From the NCBI GenBank assembly GCA_024280215.1, contig JAJRQO010000008.1:62001-126000 (forward strand): a stretch of 64,000 nucleotides of DNA, given 5' to 3'. The notes under the pieces were generated by a model. That model did no database searches. It saw only the letters and a list, made by a program, of their open reading frames with translations, and had not been told where the DNA came from. Numbering within the stretch: position 1 is the first letter of the stretch; each line of letters begins with the position of its first letter. The stretch is from Candidatus Zixiibacteriota bacterium (GTDB taxonomy: Bacteria > Zixibacteria > MSB-5A5 > GN15 > FEB-12). Below are positions 41,082-50,917 of the stretch, piece after piece. A program made the translations under genes and the position numbers.

Positions 41082-43376
41082 TTAATAATTGTTATGTAAA
41101 TCCTCAATCGCAGTTACAATCTTATCAACAGTCGGCAGACAAGCATTGTCTCCGTCCACACCATATGCAACCCGTGCTTCAATAGCAGTTACTGTTTTGA
41201 CTGGTGCCTCAAGGTCGAACAAGCCATCACCACCTGTTATAACAGATGAAATCGTTGCAGCAGCTCCACCATGAAAACGATCTTCTGTCACCACTAAGAC
41301 TTTACCACAATCTTTTGCAGTTTTCAAAATCGCATCATTGTCCATTGGTTTAACCGTACGCAAATCAACAAGACGGACATGAATGCCTTTTTCCTGTACG
41401 ATTTCTGCCGCTTTACGACACATCTGGAATGTTGCACCATAGGTGACAATACCAATGTCAGTAAATTCTTCGTTATATGTCTTGGCAACGCCAAATGGAA
41501 TCAACTCATCAATGTCAGGATACTCTGCCTCGATTGGAACACCTTCCCAATCACGACGGTTATACAATGCAACCGATTCGCAGAACAGCACCATATCATC
41601 AGATGCCCAAGCAGTCTTGAGAAGTCCTGCCGCATCACGAGCATTTGATGGAACAGCAATCAATAGTCCAGGGATATTCATCCATGTACCAAGGTTCCCC
41701 TCAGAATGCCAAAACGCACCCGCACCCTGTTTGTAGCCACCATAAGTAGTACGCAATGTCATCGGCATTTTAAAATTACCACCAGAACGTTGGTAAGTTG
41801 TAACAATTCTATCTTTTAATATCTGATATGCTGGCGAGACATAATCCAAAAATTGAATTTCAGGAAGCGGACGACGACCTTGGTAAACATGCCCAGAAGC
41901 ACGTCCCAAAATACCAGCTTCATCAAGCGGAGTATTAAAGCAACGGTCATTACCAAAGGCACGTTGAAGATTTTTCGATACTAAGAAGACCCCACCCTTC
42001 CCTTTGAGCTTGGCATGCTGGTCAACTTTTTCAATCATATCACCTGAGAAATCAGCAACATCTTCACCAAACATAATTACATCATCTGTCAACATAAAGA
42101 GGTCAAACAATGTGTAGTTGATAGCAAAACGCATCGTCATAGGACCTACATTTTCAGGCAGGTCTGGTGATGTAAAATACCCTTTTTTGTGAAACTCTTT
42201 AAATTTCTTTTTACGGTCAGTCTTACAAGCATCACGATATTTTTTCCATGTTGCCTGTACTTCCTCAAAGTCATAAGTAGTCACTAAGCCTTCAATCAAC
42301 TCTTTAGTTTTCGGAGTAAAATTATCAACAGCTTTTTTAGATGCGGCAGAAATATCAGAATCCAATTTATCCCACATTTTCTGAACTTCGGCACCTGTTA
42401 CGATACCATCTTCAATAAGAGTCGTTGTTGCTTTTAGAATACAATCATTTTTGGTATGCCAGTCGACTTCGATTGGGTCCATATAAAATGCCTGATCATC
42501 AGAACCAGAGTGAGAACCTTCACGAGTTGTCTTGATATTCATCAAAACGGGTCCTTTACCAGAACGTGTATACTCGATAGCTTCTTTAGTTTTAGCAAGA
42601 GCTTCTTTTATTTCGGTACCATCACATTGAATAATTTTGAGACCAAAACGTTGCAAACCTTCGTACGGAGTTGTAGGGTCACCTTCTGGAAATTGTTCCG
42701 CAACAGAAACAGAAATCGCCCAACCACAGTTGTAGATAGCAGCAATGAATTTTGTTTTATAAAATGCGGAATAAAAAACCGCCCGACCAAATTCTGCTTC
42801 CGATGAGGAACCCTCACCAATAGAACAAACCGTGACCGCATCTTTTTTATACCGACCACCTGGGTGAATCGATTGCTTAGAAATTTTTGTCGGATGTTGG
42901 ATTGCTTCAGCAATACCAGAGGCTTCCAAAGCATGTCCGCCAGTTGGAGATGATTGTGGAATTATTGAAAATTCAGGATACCCAGGATGTGCTGGAATCT
43001 GCATTCCTTTATTTGGCCCTTTAGCATCACCGATTGCTTCAAGCATTTTCCACTCAAGCGATGTCCCACGATGTAAATCAAATGCTTTGTTTCGATAATA
43101 ACCTGCCCACGGATCATCTTTATCTAAATTTTCACAAAAGGCAACATCGATAAGCTCTTTACCACCGCATCCGATAAAGAAACGGTTGTACCCTTTACGA
43201 AGTAGAAATTTTTCTTCAAGTTCAACTCGACGAGCTTTCAGCATTGTGTTAAGCATTGCTCTGAGCTGTTTTGGATTGCGACCTGAATACTCTTTTAAAG
43301 CTTTATCTGCTTTGGGACGAGTCTTAACTTTTTGTTTAACTTCCTGAACTTTCTCAATAAGAGCGATAATGTCCAA
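41082..43376 (-). CDS. Fused alpha-beta E1 component of a 2-oxoacid dehydrogenase
   Basis: A 764-residue thiamine-diphosphate enzyme with alpha (about 50-360) and beta (about 405-764) parts in one chain, as in some pyruvate or branched-chain 2-oxoacid dehydrogenases. The alpha part carries GEGSSSEAEF and YNCGWAISV, where the ThDP motif GDG-x(n)-NN usually stands, so Asp is Glu and the second Asn is Cys. The beta part has the conserved DEAGILGRASG, EIQFLDYVSPAYQI and LRTTYGG segments. Translation starts at a TTG (43376) behind AGGAG. No E2 or E3 gene is adjacent. Which 2-oxoacid it uses cannot be told from sequence. Confidence 0.85.
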   Translation of the reverse strand: MDIIALIEKVQEVKQKVKTRPKADKALKEYSGRNPKQLRAMLNTMLKARRVELEEKFLLRKGYNRFFIGCGGKELIDVAFCENLDKDDPWAGYYRNKAFDLHRGTSLEWKMLEAIGDAKGPNKGMQIPAHPGYPEFSIIPQSSPTGGHALEASGIAEAIQHPTKISKQSIHPGGRYKKDAVTVCSIGEGSSSEAEFGRAVFYSAFYKTKFIAAIYNCGWAISVSVAEQFPEGDPTTPYEGLQRFGLKIIQCDGTEIKEALAKTKEAIEYTRSGKGPVLMNIKTTREGSHSGSDDQAFYMDPIEVDWHTKNDCILKATTTLIEDGIVTGAEVQKMWDKLDSDISAASKKAVDNFTPKTKELIEGLVTTYDFEEVQATWKKYRDACKTDRKKKFKEFHKKGYFTSPDLPENVGPMTMRFAINYTLFDLFMLTDDVIMFGEDVADFSGDMIEKVDQHAKLKGKGGVFLVSKNLQRAFGNDRCFNTPLDEAGILGRASGHVYQGRRPLPEIQFLDYVSPAYQILKDRIVTTYQRSGGNFKMPMTLRTTYGGYKQGAGAFWHSEGNLGTWMNIPGLLIAVPSNARDAAGLLKTAWASDDMVLFCESVALYNRRDWEGVPIEAEYPDIDELIPFGVAKTYNEEFTDIGIVTYGATFQMCRKAAEIVQEKGIHVRLVDLRTVKPMDNDAILKTAKDCGKVLVVTEDRFHGGAAATISSVITGGDGLFDLEAPVKTVTAIEARVAYGVDGDNACLPTVDKIVTAIEDLHNNY

Positions 43377-43633
43377 TCTGTTCTCCTTGTCATTTATTTA
43401 AAATAACTAATTATTTCTCATTAAACTTCTTAACGCAATTTTATTTAATTTTGCTCCACCAAAAATACATTTTTTTAGGTAAAAGTAAATCGTTAATTTG
43501 CACTTATTACATTTTAATACGCAACTTAAATCAAAACTGCTAAAATAAACTACAAAAAATAACTTGTTATAGTTATTCATATCGGTTAATTTCCATGAAA
43601 GACAACCATTTACAGAAAAAGGATTTCTTAATC

Positions 43634-45652
43634 ATGAATAAATCGACCCGCAAAGTCCCTTTAAAAAAACCTATAGGCACACATGATTTATTTAATCTAA
43701 AGTTGCCAAATTCGGTCTCTCTTTCCAATAATGAATCAAAAATCGTATATACTATCGAATGGATGGATAAAAAAGAGAATAAATATTTCCAAAATCTTCA
43801 TCTCGTTGATCTAAATTCTCAAAAATCTGTACAGTTTACACACGGAAATCAGAATGATTCTTCTGCTATCTGGTCTCCTGATGATTCTCAAATCGCCTTT
43901 ATTTCTGGTCGTGACAAAAAAATGGGTATCTATCTCATGCCGACAGAAGGTGGTGCTGAGAAAAAGCTAATCGAAATAGATGGTGCCATTTCAAATATGC
44001 AATGGTCGCCTGATAGCTTACATCTTGTTTTCTGCCTCAGATATAATGATTCTCACTTCATTGAAGATGAAAAAAAGAAAAAAGAACAACCTGTCTTCAG
44101 ACATATTACAAAACTATTCTACCGACTTGATGGTTTAGGATTTATCCCACAAGACACCTTCCAAGTCTACAAACTTGAAATAGCAACATGCAAATTAACG
44201 AAACTCACAAAGGGTAAACGTGATAATGAAGCAGTTGACCTCTCCCCTGATGGAAAAACGATTGCATACATATCCAACCGCACGAAAAACCCTGACATAG
44301 AAATGGACATCACTGAGATTTTCACTATTCCTTTCAAAGGCGGAAAAGAAAAACGTGTTCCTACGCCATTAGGTCCTGTTCATGGCGTCAAATTTTCACC
44401 CGATAGCAAATCTATCGCATTTATGGGACATGATAACCCTGATGATGATTGGGGTTCTACCAATGTCCATATTTGGAAAGTTGGACTAAACGGCACACCA
44501 AAAGCGAAAGATCTGATGCCGATGTTTGACCGTTCGACGTATGATGAATCTATTTCCGACATGGGTGATGTTGGTGGCGGAGGATCATTCTATTGGTCAA
44601 AAGATGGAAAACGAATTTACTTCTTAGGCTCAGACATGGGCTCAACCAACTTGTTCTATGTTCCTGCTCGCGGTGGTAAACCGACTCGGGTCTACAAAGG
44701 TAATTGTCACATCAAAGGCTTTTCGATTAATGGCAAAACTCAAAAAGCGGCTCTCATATATGCCGATGTCAACAACCCTGGCGATATCCAAGTCTGTCCT
44801 ACTCAATTTGGTGCTGAGAACAAAGCAGTACAATTAACAAACTTAAATTCATTCTTGAAAACAAAAGTCAAACTTGGCAAAACTAAAAATGTCATGTTCA
44901 AATCATTTGATGGAACCAAAGTACAAGGTTGGATGGTCTTCCCTCCGAATTTCAATCCAAAGAAAAAATATCCATCGATTCTTAATATTCATGGCGGACC
45001 TCGGGTTCAATACGCTCATACTTTTTTCCATGAAATGCAATACTTCGCATCGCAAGGATTTGTAGTCTTATACACTAACCCTCGTGGCGGACGTGGACGT
45101 GGCGAAATGTGGGCGGCGGCTATCACAGGCGGATGGGGTGATTTGGATTATAAAGATTGCATGGCGGCGGCTGACTATATGGAAGCTCAGAAATTTATCA
45201 ATCCAAAAAAAATCTGTGTCACAGGCGGTTCCTATGGTGGCTATATGACCAACTGGATGATTGGCCACACCAACCGATTCAAAGCGGCTGTTACTCAACG
45301 ATGCATTTCTGATTTCAAATCATTTTATGGCTCTTCAGATATCGGCTGGGCGATTCGTAAAGAATTTCTTGCTGACCCTTGGACAGACAGAGAAAAATAT
45401 GAAAAACTTTCACCAATCACCTATTACAAGAATATCAAAACACCAGTTTTGATTATTCATTCTGAGCAAGATTTACGTTGTCATATTGAACAGGGTGAAC
45501 AGATGTTTACTATGTTGAAAGTGATGAAAAAGACTGTTGAGATGGTTCGTTTCCCAGAAGAACCACACGGACTTTCCCGTCATGGTCGCCCCGACCGACG
45601 CATCGCCCGCCTCGACTGGATCGTCAAATGGTTCAAGAAGTACACAAAATAG
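43634..45652 (+). CDS. S9 prolyl-oligopeptidase-family serine peptidase
   Basis: A 672-residue S9 peptidase of the acylaminoacyl-peptidase type. The N-terminal beta-propeller (about 15-395) has WD40-like DPP-type repeats such as IWSPDDSQIAFISGR. The C-terminal alpha/beta hydrolase (about 410-672) has the nucleophile Ser533 in GGSYGGYM, the Asp in HSEQDLRC and the His in EEPHGLSRHG. No signal peptide is visible. The ATG at 43634 follows AAGGA; an ATG 39 bases upstream lacks a site. It cleaves short peptides, probably in the cytoplasm. A GTAGG hairpin lies six bases past its stop. Confidence 0.93.
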   Translation: MNKSTRKVPLKKPIGTHDLFNLKLPNSVSLSNNESKIVYTIEWMDKKENKYFQNLHLVDLNSQKSVQFTHGNQNDSSAIWSPDDSQIAFISGRDKKMGIYLMPTEGGAEKKLIEIDGAISNMQWSPDSLHLVFCLRYNDSHFIEDEKKKKEQPVFRHITKLFYRLDGLGFIPQDTFQVYKLEIATCKLTKLTKGKRDNEAVDLSPDGKTIAYISNRTKNPDIEMDITEIFTIPFKGGKEKRVPTPLGPVHGVKFSPDSKSIAFMGHDNPDDDWGSTNVHIWKVGLNGTPKAKDLMPMFDRSTYDESISDMGDVGGGGSFYWSKDGKRIYFLGSDMGSTNLFYVPARGGKPTRVYKGNCHIKGFSINGKTQKAALIYADVNNPGDIQVCPTQFGAENKAVQLTNLNSFLKTKVKLGKTKNVMFKSFDGTKVQGWMVFPPNFNPKKKYPSILNIHGGPRVQYAHTFFHEMQYFASQGFVVLYTNPRGGRGRGEMWAAAITGGWGDLDYKDCMAAADYMEAQKFINPKKICVTGGSYGGYMTNWMIGHTNRFKAAVTQRCISDFKSFYGSSDIGWAIRKEFLADPWTDREKYEKLSPITYYKNIKTPVLIIHSEQDLRCHIEQGEQMFTMLKVMKKTVEMVRFPEEPHGLSRHGRPDRRIARLDWIVKWFKKYTK

Positions 45653-45657
45653 TTTTT

Positions 45658-45686
45658 GTAGGTCGGGAGCCCTGTGCTCCCGACTA
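45658..45686 (+). repeat. GTAGG-family hairpin
   Basis: GTAG, GTCGGGAGC, loop CCTGT, GCTCCCGAC (arms 45662-45670 and 45676-45684, perfect). It shares loop and flank with the 22925 copy but has a different, compensated stem. It may terminate the S9 peptidase transcript, although only a short A/T tail follows. Confidence 0.78.
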
Positions 45687-45714
45687 TTAGAGTACAACGA
45701 TAGGAGACTTTATA

Positions 45715-46764
45715 ATGTATAGTCAAGAAAAAAGAAATAAGTTATTAGATAAAGCTTATGACCTATATCATAATGATAAATTCACACAATCAAGAGAAAT
45801 ACTTTTAAAATTATTAGACAAAACTTCATTTGATCATTTTTTATGTATTAAAATCAGTTCTACATATTACCAACAAGACAAAGCTCTAAAAGCATTAGAA
45901 TATGCTCGTAAAGCTAAAAATTTAAGACCTAAATGTCCTGATGCATTATTTCGTTACGCCTCTGCCCTTGAGTATACAGAGAGTTCTAAAAATACGATTA
46001 AAGCTATTTCAATTTTAAAAAAGCTTCTTAAAACCAATATAAATAAAATTACTTGTAAAAATTGTGGTAAAGGAGTTAAGTATGCAAAATCTTTTCTAAA
46101 TGATTGTAGGTATGAAATTGGGACTTATTACCAAGCTTTAGGTGAAAATAAGTTAGCGATAAAATACTTCTTGCTACATTTAGAAAACCGCCAAAAAGGA
46201 ATACCTAATATTGTAACTGCCAAAGAAGTAAATAATTTAATTTCTGGAATAAAATTAACAAACAAGTTCTATAAATTATACGATGTTGATAAAAATGAAG
46301 AAGCCAGAAAGATTTTATTTAAATTACTAAAAATGAATCCCAAAGACCATTGGACTTTATCTCGAATTAGTTCAACTTATTATGAAGATAGAAATTATAA
46401 GAAGGCATTACTTTATGCTCAAAAAGCTTATGATATTTCCCCAAATTGTCAATTAGTCTTATGGGATTATGCTGGAGCACTCAATGGTGTTGGCAACTAC
46501 AAACAAGTAATAATAATTTTGCAGGAACTCATAAATCTTGGAATAAATACTATTGCTTTTAGAGAATGTGGTGAGGGAACAAAAGCAGCTCTTTCTTACA
46601 TTAATGATAGTAGATATGCTTTAGGATACAATTATCAAGAGTTAGGCAATAAAAAGATGGCTTTAAAATACTTCAAGCTTCATTTAAAAAATCGGCAAAA
46701 AGGTATTCCTGCCCGTAATGAGATTAGAATAGTTCGGAAAATGATTAAATCATTAGAAATTTAG
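45715..46764 (+). CDS. Internally duplicated TPR protein
   Basis: A 349-residue cytoplasmic protein made of two similar halves (about 5-177 and 183-347). Each half has a few TPR-like helices (ISSTYYQQDKALKALEYARKA; ISSTYYEDRNYKKALLYAQKA). Each then has a Cys-Gly stretch (CKNCGKGVKYAKSFLNDCRY; RECGEGTKAALSYINDSRY) and a terminal YFxLHLxNRQKGIP motif. The first half has an extra CxxC. The ATG follows AGGAG. It is flanked by GTAGG hairpins on the left and, after two more genes, on the right. TPR scaffolding of a protein partner is likely; the partner is unknown. Confidence 0.8.
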   Translation: MYSQEKRNKLLDKAYDLYHNDKFTQSREILLKLLDKTSFDHFLCIKISSTYYQQDKALKALEYARKAKNLRPKCPDALFRYASALEYTESSKNTIKAISILKKLLKTNINKITCKNCGKGVKYAKSFLNDCRYEIGTYYQALGENKLAIKYFLLHLENRQKGIPNIVTAKEVNNLISGIKLTNKFYKLYDVDKNEEARKILFKLLKMNPKDHWTLSRISSTYYEDRNYKKALLYAQKAYDISPNCQLVLWDYAGALNGVGNYKQVIIILQELINLGINTIAFRECGEGTKAALSYINDSRYALGYNYQELGNKKMALKYFKLHLKNRQKGIPARNEIRIVRKMIKSLEI

Positions 46765-46827
46765 AACAAAACTCTTTATCAGTTCCGCTTTACTATAAAA
46801 GTAAAGATTTAATGTGCTAGGATATAC

Positions 46828-47928
46828 ATGTCAAGAAGAAAGAATAACATCAGAGCAATTTTAATTATTATAGCAATTATTTTGATTGGATTTTTCTGGT
46901 TTTGGGAAAATGCCGCTCGTGGAGTTGATTTTATTCCTTCACCTATTGATATAGTAAAATCAAATATACCTCCTTCAGATAGTAAATGGGAAAAAATAGC
47001 AGATAGAATAATTGCAAAAGAAACTAACTCATTAGAATATCGACTTCATAAAGAAAATAATATTGAGAAGCAATTTGATTATTTTAGAACTAAAGGTCAT
47101 TGGTTTACAGGTGTAATTCGATACTCAAATGATTCTAAATTAATTTATACTCCTATAATAGGCAAGGTGAATTCCGTTGATAATACCATATGGTATAGAA
47201 GACTTTGTGAGTCACCAATTATTGCTGATTATAGCAAAAAAATAGAATATTATGATTTAATGAATTCAAAATTATTATGGAAGCTAATAGATTCCGTAAA
47301 TGAAATTTCAAGTTCGAATGAGTATAGAAAGAAGTATTTTGATGCTGTAAGTTTTCTTTCTGATAGTTTGAGGCAAACATTGAGTAAATCTCAATATGAA
47401 AATAGAGCGACTTACTTTACAATCCTAAATGATCTTGATTTTTCTAAATATTATTATCCTGACAACTCTACGTATTTGATAAATGCTATATCGAATCTTG
47501 CTAAATACTATTACAACTACAAAAATGATACAACATTTGATTTTTCAAAAAAAACTATCAAGGTTCAGATAGAATTATTAGCTACAAACAACAACTGGTT
47601 TGCAACAATTGTGAGCTTTACATATGTTGACTCAGGTACTTATAAAATATATGTAGGATATTATGACCTTGAGTATCGAGACTTATTTGTACAAAAATTA
47701 ACAAAACCATATTTGTATAAAGTTTCAATGAATGAACTAAATTTGTTAAAAGCACATGACTCTTTATGGTTTCTTATAGCAGAAGACAGCTTCTGGTTAG
47801 ATAAAAAAAGATTTTTACAGTTATATCAAGATGAAGAATATTCAAGTTTTGGTAGTGGTACAATGTCTCCATCATCGAGACATTTAGACAGTTTATTGCC
47901 TATACACAAAACAATAAATATTCCGTAA
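46828..47928 (+). CDS. Membrane-anchored protein of unknown function
   Basis: A 366-residue protein with one N-terminal helix (AILIIIAIILIGFFWFW) after a basic leader, so mostly extracytoplasmic. The rest is rich in Tyr, Asp, Asn and Ser with no recognised domain. The ATG follows AGGA at five bases. Its low-complexity, AT-rich codon use is similar to the TPR gene before it. It probably shares a transcript with that gene, 63 bases upstream. Nothing in the sequence shows an active site. Confidence 0.65.
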   Translation: MSRRKNNIRAILIIIAIILIGFFWFWENAARGVDFIPSPIDIVKSNIPPSDSKWEKIADRIIAKETNSLEYRLHKENNIEKQFDYFRTKGHWFTGVIRYSNDSKLIYTPIIGKVNSVDNTIWYRRLCESPIIADYSKKIEYYDLMNSKLLWKLIDSVNEISSSNEYRKKYFDAVSFLSDSLRQTLSKSQYENRATYFTILNDLDFSKYYYPDNSTYLINAISNLAKYYYNYKNDTTFDFSKKTIKVQIELLATNNNWFATIVSFTYVDSGTYKIYVGYYDLEYRDLFVQKLTKPYLYKVSMNELNLLKAHDSLWFLIAEDSFWLDKKRFLQLYQDEEYSSFGSGTMSPSSRHLDSLLPIHKTINIP

Positions 47929-48014
47929 AAAACTATTGGAATTTGGACTGTTCTGCCCTATCTTCCAAAAATAGAAACAAGTAACTGTTAATTATTTTAG
48001 AAAAGGATTTAAAA

Positions 48015-48206
48015 ATGGCAACATATGAATGTCCAAAATGCGGAATGTCTGTCAATGCAACTTGTGGAAAATGTGATGCTCCACTTGTCAACAATACCTT
48101 AAAACTCGACGACGGCAATGAAGTACAGATTTCAGAATGTCCAAACGGTCACGGTAAAATCAAATCACCAATGTGCTGTGGTCAAGACATGAGCTGTTCA
48201 CTATAA
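48015..48206 (+). CDS. Small zinc-ribbon protein
   Basis: A 63-residue protein with CPKC (C6, C9), CGKC (C17, C20), one Cys in SECPNGHGK (C42) and a terminal MCCGQDMSC cluster. It probably binds one or two zinc ions. The ATG follows AAGGA. No helices or signal are visible, so it is cytoplasmic. It ends in a GTAGG hairpin with a T-rich tail that can act as terminator. I recognise it only as a generic zinc ribbon; its function is unknown. Confidence 0.75.
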   Translation: MATYECPKCGMSVNATCGKCDAPLVNNTLKLDDGNEVQISECPNGHGKIKSPMCCGQDMSCSL

Positions 48207-48218
48207 AATTATATTCAA

Positions 48219-48250
48219 GTAGGGCGGAACCCTTTAGCGGTTCCGCCTTT
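48219..48250 (+). terminator. GTAGG-family hairpin acting as terminator
   Basis: GTAG, GGCGGAACC, loop CTTTAGC, GGTTCCGCC (arms 48223-48231 and 48239-48247, perfect), then TTTTATAT. It sits 13 bases past the zinc-ribbon stop in the sense orientation. Confidence 0.8.
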
Positions 48251-48356
48251 TATATCTCTATCAAGCTATAATATAATTCCCTTATTAAACTAATGTCTGA
48301 AAACACCGATATTAGAATCATAACATTTAATAAATATCCATTAAGGGAAAATCATT

Positions 48357-49493
48357 ATGAAAGCTATCACAATATTTCTGATTCTCATAATATGTACTAT
48401 TGCTGTGTCATGTTCTGATAACACAACTCAAAGTGACAATCAAACAAGTATCTACCCACAGGAGTTTTCCACTATCGGTAATATGATTGTTGATGAGTCA
48501 AACAACGAAATTATTTTTAAAGGTGTCAGTATTGAATCTCCGATTGTTCTCTCTCATTCGTTAGACGATAAAGCTTCAAACGGTATTTTCTATTTTGACC
48601 AATATCTTGAATGGAATGAAACCATATTTCGAAATATCTCAAATTTTGGTGCAAACATAGTTCGGCTTCCAATTTATCCCGCAGCTCTCAACGTTCACGG
48701 TATGGATAATTCACTACTCATTTTAGACGAAGCTATTAACTGGGCAGCTAAATATAATATGTATGTTATTTTAGACTATCATTCAATTGGGTTTCCAACA
48801 ACAGGTGACTATGAATCTAATATTGCTGAGGGATACGGCGAGCTCTATACTACTACACAACAGGAAATACTAAATTTCTGGAGCGTTGCGTCGGAACGAT
48901 ATAAAAATAACAAAACCGTGGCTTTCTATGAACTTTTTAACGAACCTGTCTACCCATCTTTTGCAACTTCGGCCTATACTCAACAAACAACTCAATGGAA
49001 TAATTGGAAAACGTTTGCTGAAGAAATCATAGATACAATCAGAAACCACGATGCAAACTCTTCTGTTATTGTCGGTGGATTAAACTGGGCGTATGATTTG
49101 TCATACCTAACATTAAACTCATCAAATGCAGTCAATAGAGTAAACGTAATTTATGCTGTTCATCCCTATCCGGGAGCTATAGCATATATGGATTCAACTG
49201 TGACAGACTGGGATATGGTCTTCGGTACAGTGAGCCAAAATTATCCGATATTTGCTACAGAAATCGGATTTTTGTTAGACAACCCAAATGAAGCACCATA
49301 TTATGAAGGCTTATTTGTAGGTGATGGTCTATATCGAGATGCATTGAAAGCATATTTAATTGATAAACGAATTAGTTGGACGGCTTGGTGTTATTCACCA
49401 TATACATGGCCTAAATTATTGAATGATAAAAATTATTCTATGACAGAAGCTGGTCGGTTTATCAATACTTGGATGTTAGAAGAAAATAATTAA
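48357..49493 (+). CDS. GH5-family glycoside hydrolase lipoprotein
   Basis: A 378-residue exported enzyme of the cellulase superfamily. The signal (KAITIFLILIICTIAVSC) points to lipidated Cys19. The catalytic acid is Glu196 in ELFNEP, and the nucleophile is Glu302 in FATEIGF. Other family residues are R103 (VRLPIY), H142 (DYHS), H269 and Y271 (AVHPYPG). The start follows AAGGGA. GH5 enzymes cut beta-1,4-glucans or mannans; the exact substrate is open. It is monocistronic and has no carbohydrate-binding module. Confidence 0.9.
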   Translation: MKAITIFLILIICTIAVSCSDNTTQSDNQTSIYPQEFSTIGNMIVDESNNEIIFKGVSIESPIVLSHSLDDKASNGIFYFDQYLEWNETIFRNISNFGANIVRLPIYPAALNVHGMDNSLLILDEAINWAAKYNMYVILDYHSIGFPTTGDYESNIAEGYGELYTTTQQEILNFWSVASERYKNNKTVAFYELFNEPVYPSFATSAYTQQTTQWNNWKTFAEEIIDTIRNHDANSSVIVGGLNWAYDLSYLTLNSSNAVNRVNVIYAVHPYPGAIAYMDSTVTDWDMVFGTVSQNYPIFATEIGFLLDNPNEAPYYEGLFVGDGLYRDALKAYLIDKRISWTAWCYSPYTWPKLLNDKNYSMTEAGRFINTWMLEENN

Positions 49494-49504
49494 TATTTAT
49501 TATT

Positions 49505-49930
49505 TTACTTAAATATACCGCTTGAGTCTTTGCGGATATTGTAGCCTTTGGTCATCAGAAAATCTTCGCCCTCTTTCATAGTACGAAATGTTTTCCCAAT
49601 ATCAGCATATTTACCAGAATCAAACATTCTCATAAGTTGCCCAAAACCAACCTGCTGATTGATGATAAACACCGTCCATTCCATATTATTCAGGCGACAC
49701 CAATGATTTAAATCACCAATAATTTCAATCACTTCTGGATGACTTGATTTCCAGTTTGTTAAATCCATCAACTTTGCCCAAGGCTTTTTTGTAAATGGCT
49801 GTACTGTCTCTTTCATCTCTTCAGCATATGCTTTAGCGGTATCAATTTTCCAGATACCATAAATTTTGCCATAGAGCATCCGATTTTTTAAATCAGGGTC
49901 AAAAGAGTATTCAAAACTCCAAAAATTCAT
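49505..49930 (-). CDS. STAS/SpoIIAA-like small protein
   Basis: A 141-residue protein with the pattern YGKIYGIWKIDTAKAYAEEMKETVQPFTKKPWAKLMDLTNW (region 19-60), like SpoIIAA/STAS-type domains found in environmental bacteria. It has no membrane helix or signal. The gene is convergent with the GH5 gene and has no clear ribosome site before its ATG. Such proteins often act as regulatory modules, but no partner kinase is nearby. The family call is tentative. Confidence 0.6.
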   Translation of the reverse strand: MNFWSFEYSFDPDLKNRMLYGKIYGIWKIDTAKAYAEEMKETVQPFTKKPWAKLMDLTNWKSSHPEVIEIIGDLNHWCRLNNMEWTVFIINQQVGFGQLMRMFDSGKYADIGKTFRTMKEGEDFLMTKGYNIRKDSSGIFK

Positions 49931-50069
49931 TCGTTTAATTTTCCATAATTGTATAAGGTATAATTTGTGCTACATTTCAAAGGTAAAACAATCATATAAG
50001 AACACAAGCCTTTTGTACTTGATTCTTACTATATTATACGTTTGACACTATGAATTGTTTAATAATTTT

Positions 50070-50903
50070 TTAGTGGCGGACATATACTTTCTTTTGTTTA
50101 TAATCTACCGTGATATTAAAATCATGTAGAAATGTTGAACCAATAATTCCCTCAAACTTCGCTCGTGGAGTTGACTTTTTAAACTCCTTCAAATCCGAAA
50201 CCAAAGCATAAACATTTCGAGACTCTACCTCACCAATTTGCACCGACTCTAAAATAGCCCTACGATTTTCTCGAAGTGGAATCTCAAGCATCTCGGCAAC
50301 TTTAGGAGTAATAGTTGTATACGATGCACAATAATCAAGAAGCATCGGTACAGTTATATCATCGTTAAGAACAACATCGACTAAGATTAGATGACTGTAT
50401 TGTGAAAATGGAATTTCGGAGTATCTTCTTCCCCTTAAAAAACCAGGCTCATCTTTTGAAAGTTCAAACTTACTGTTTGGATAGTCTACTGAGACATAAA
50501 ATTGTTTTAAAATTTGATAGCCGATAAGTCCATCAGGAGGCTTTGTCCCAACACTCATTTTAGTTAAATCTACAACAGTCGCAGCAACATTTTTAAGCTC
50601 AACATCTCCTGCTATTTCAAATGTTTTTAGAGAAGCCGCAAATGGTTTTGCAGAACCATCAGCTCCCTGAATATTTCGCTGTCCAAAGGACTGTAATATT
50701 TCAATAGAATTATCAATTGCAAACTGTTTATTTAAATACAGCCTATCAGCACCCGTATCAATTCCAAATCGACCTGAGATAACACCATCGATTAAGACAT
50801 TAACTTCTACAAGACCTCTCGATGGGTCAAAGCTGACTTGTTTTGCGATTACTGGCACTATGATTGATAGACAAATTAACGCTATAAGTATAATTTTCTT
50901 CAT
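50070..50903 (-). CDS. Exported retropepsin-like aspartyl protease
   Basis: A 277-residue protein with signal peptide (about 1-20). It has two pepsin-like halves: RFGIDTGADRLYLNKQ (D49 in DTGA) and the second half around residues 175-200 (VPMLLDYCASYTTITPK). The second motif is DYCAS rather than DTGS, so only the first half has a normal catalytic Asp-Thr-Gly. Retropepsins can act as homodimers with one Asp each, so activity is possible. The C-terminus reads FEGIIGSTFLHDFNITVDYKQKKVYV, typical of the family. It lies after the ccm operon terminator. Confidence 0.75.
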   Translation of the reverse strand: MKKIILIALICLSIIVPVIAKQVSFDPSRGLVEVNVLIDGVISGRFGIDTGADRLYLNKQFAIDNSIEILQSFGQRNIQGADGSAKPFAASLKTFEIAGDVELKNVAATVVDLTKMSVGTKPPDGLIGYQILKQFYVSVDYPNSKFELSKDEPGFLRGRRYSEIPFSQYSHLILVDVVLNDDITVPMLLDYCASYTTITPKVAEMLEIPLRENRRAILESVQIGEVESRNVYALVSDLKEFKKSTPRAKFEGIIGSTFLHDFNITVDYKQKKVYVRH

Positions 50904-50917
50904 ACTATAATAGTCGG

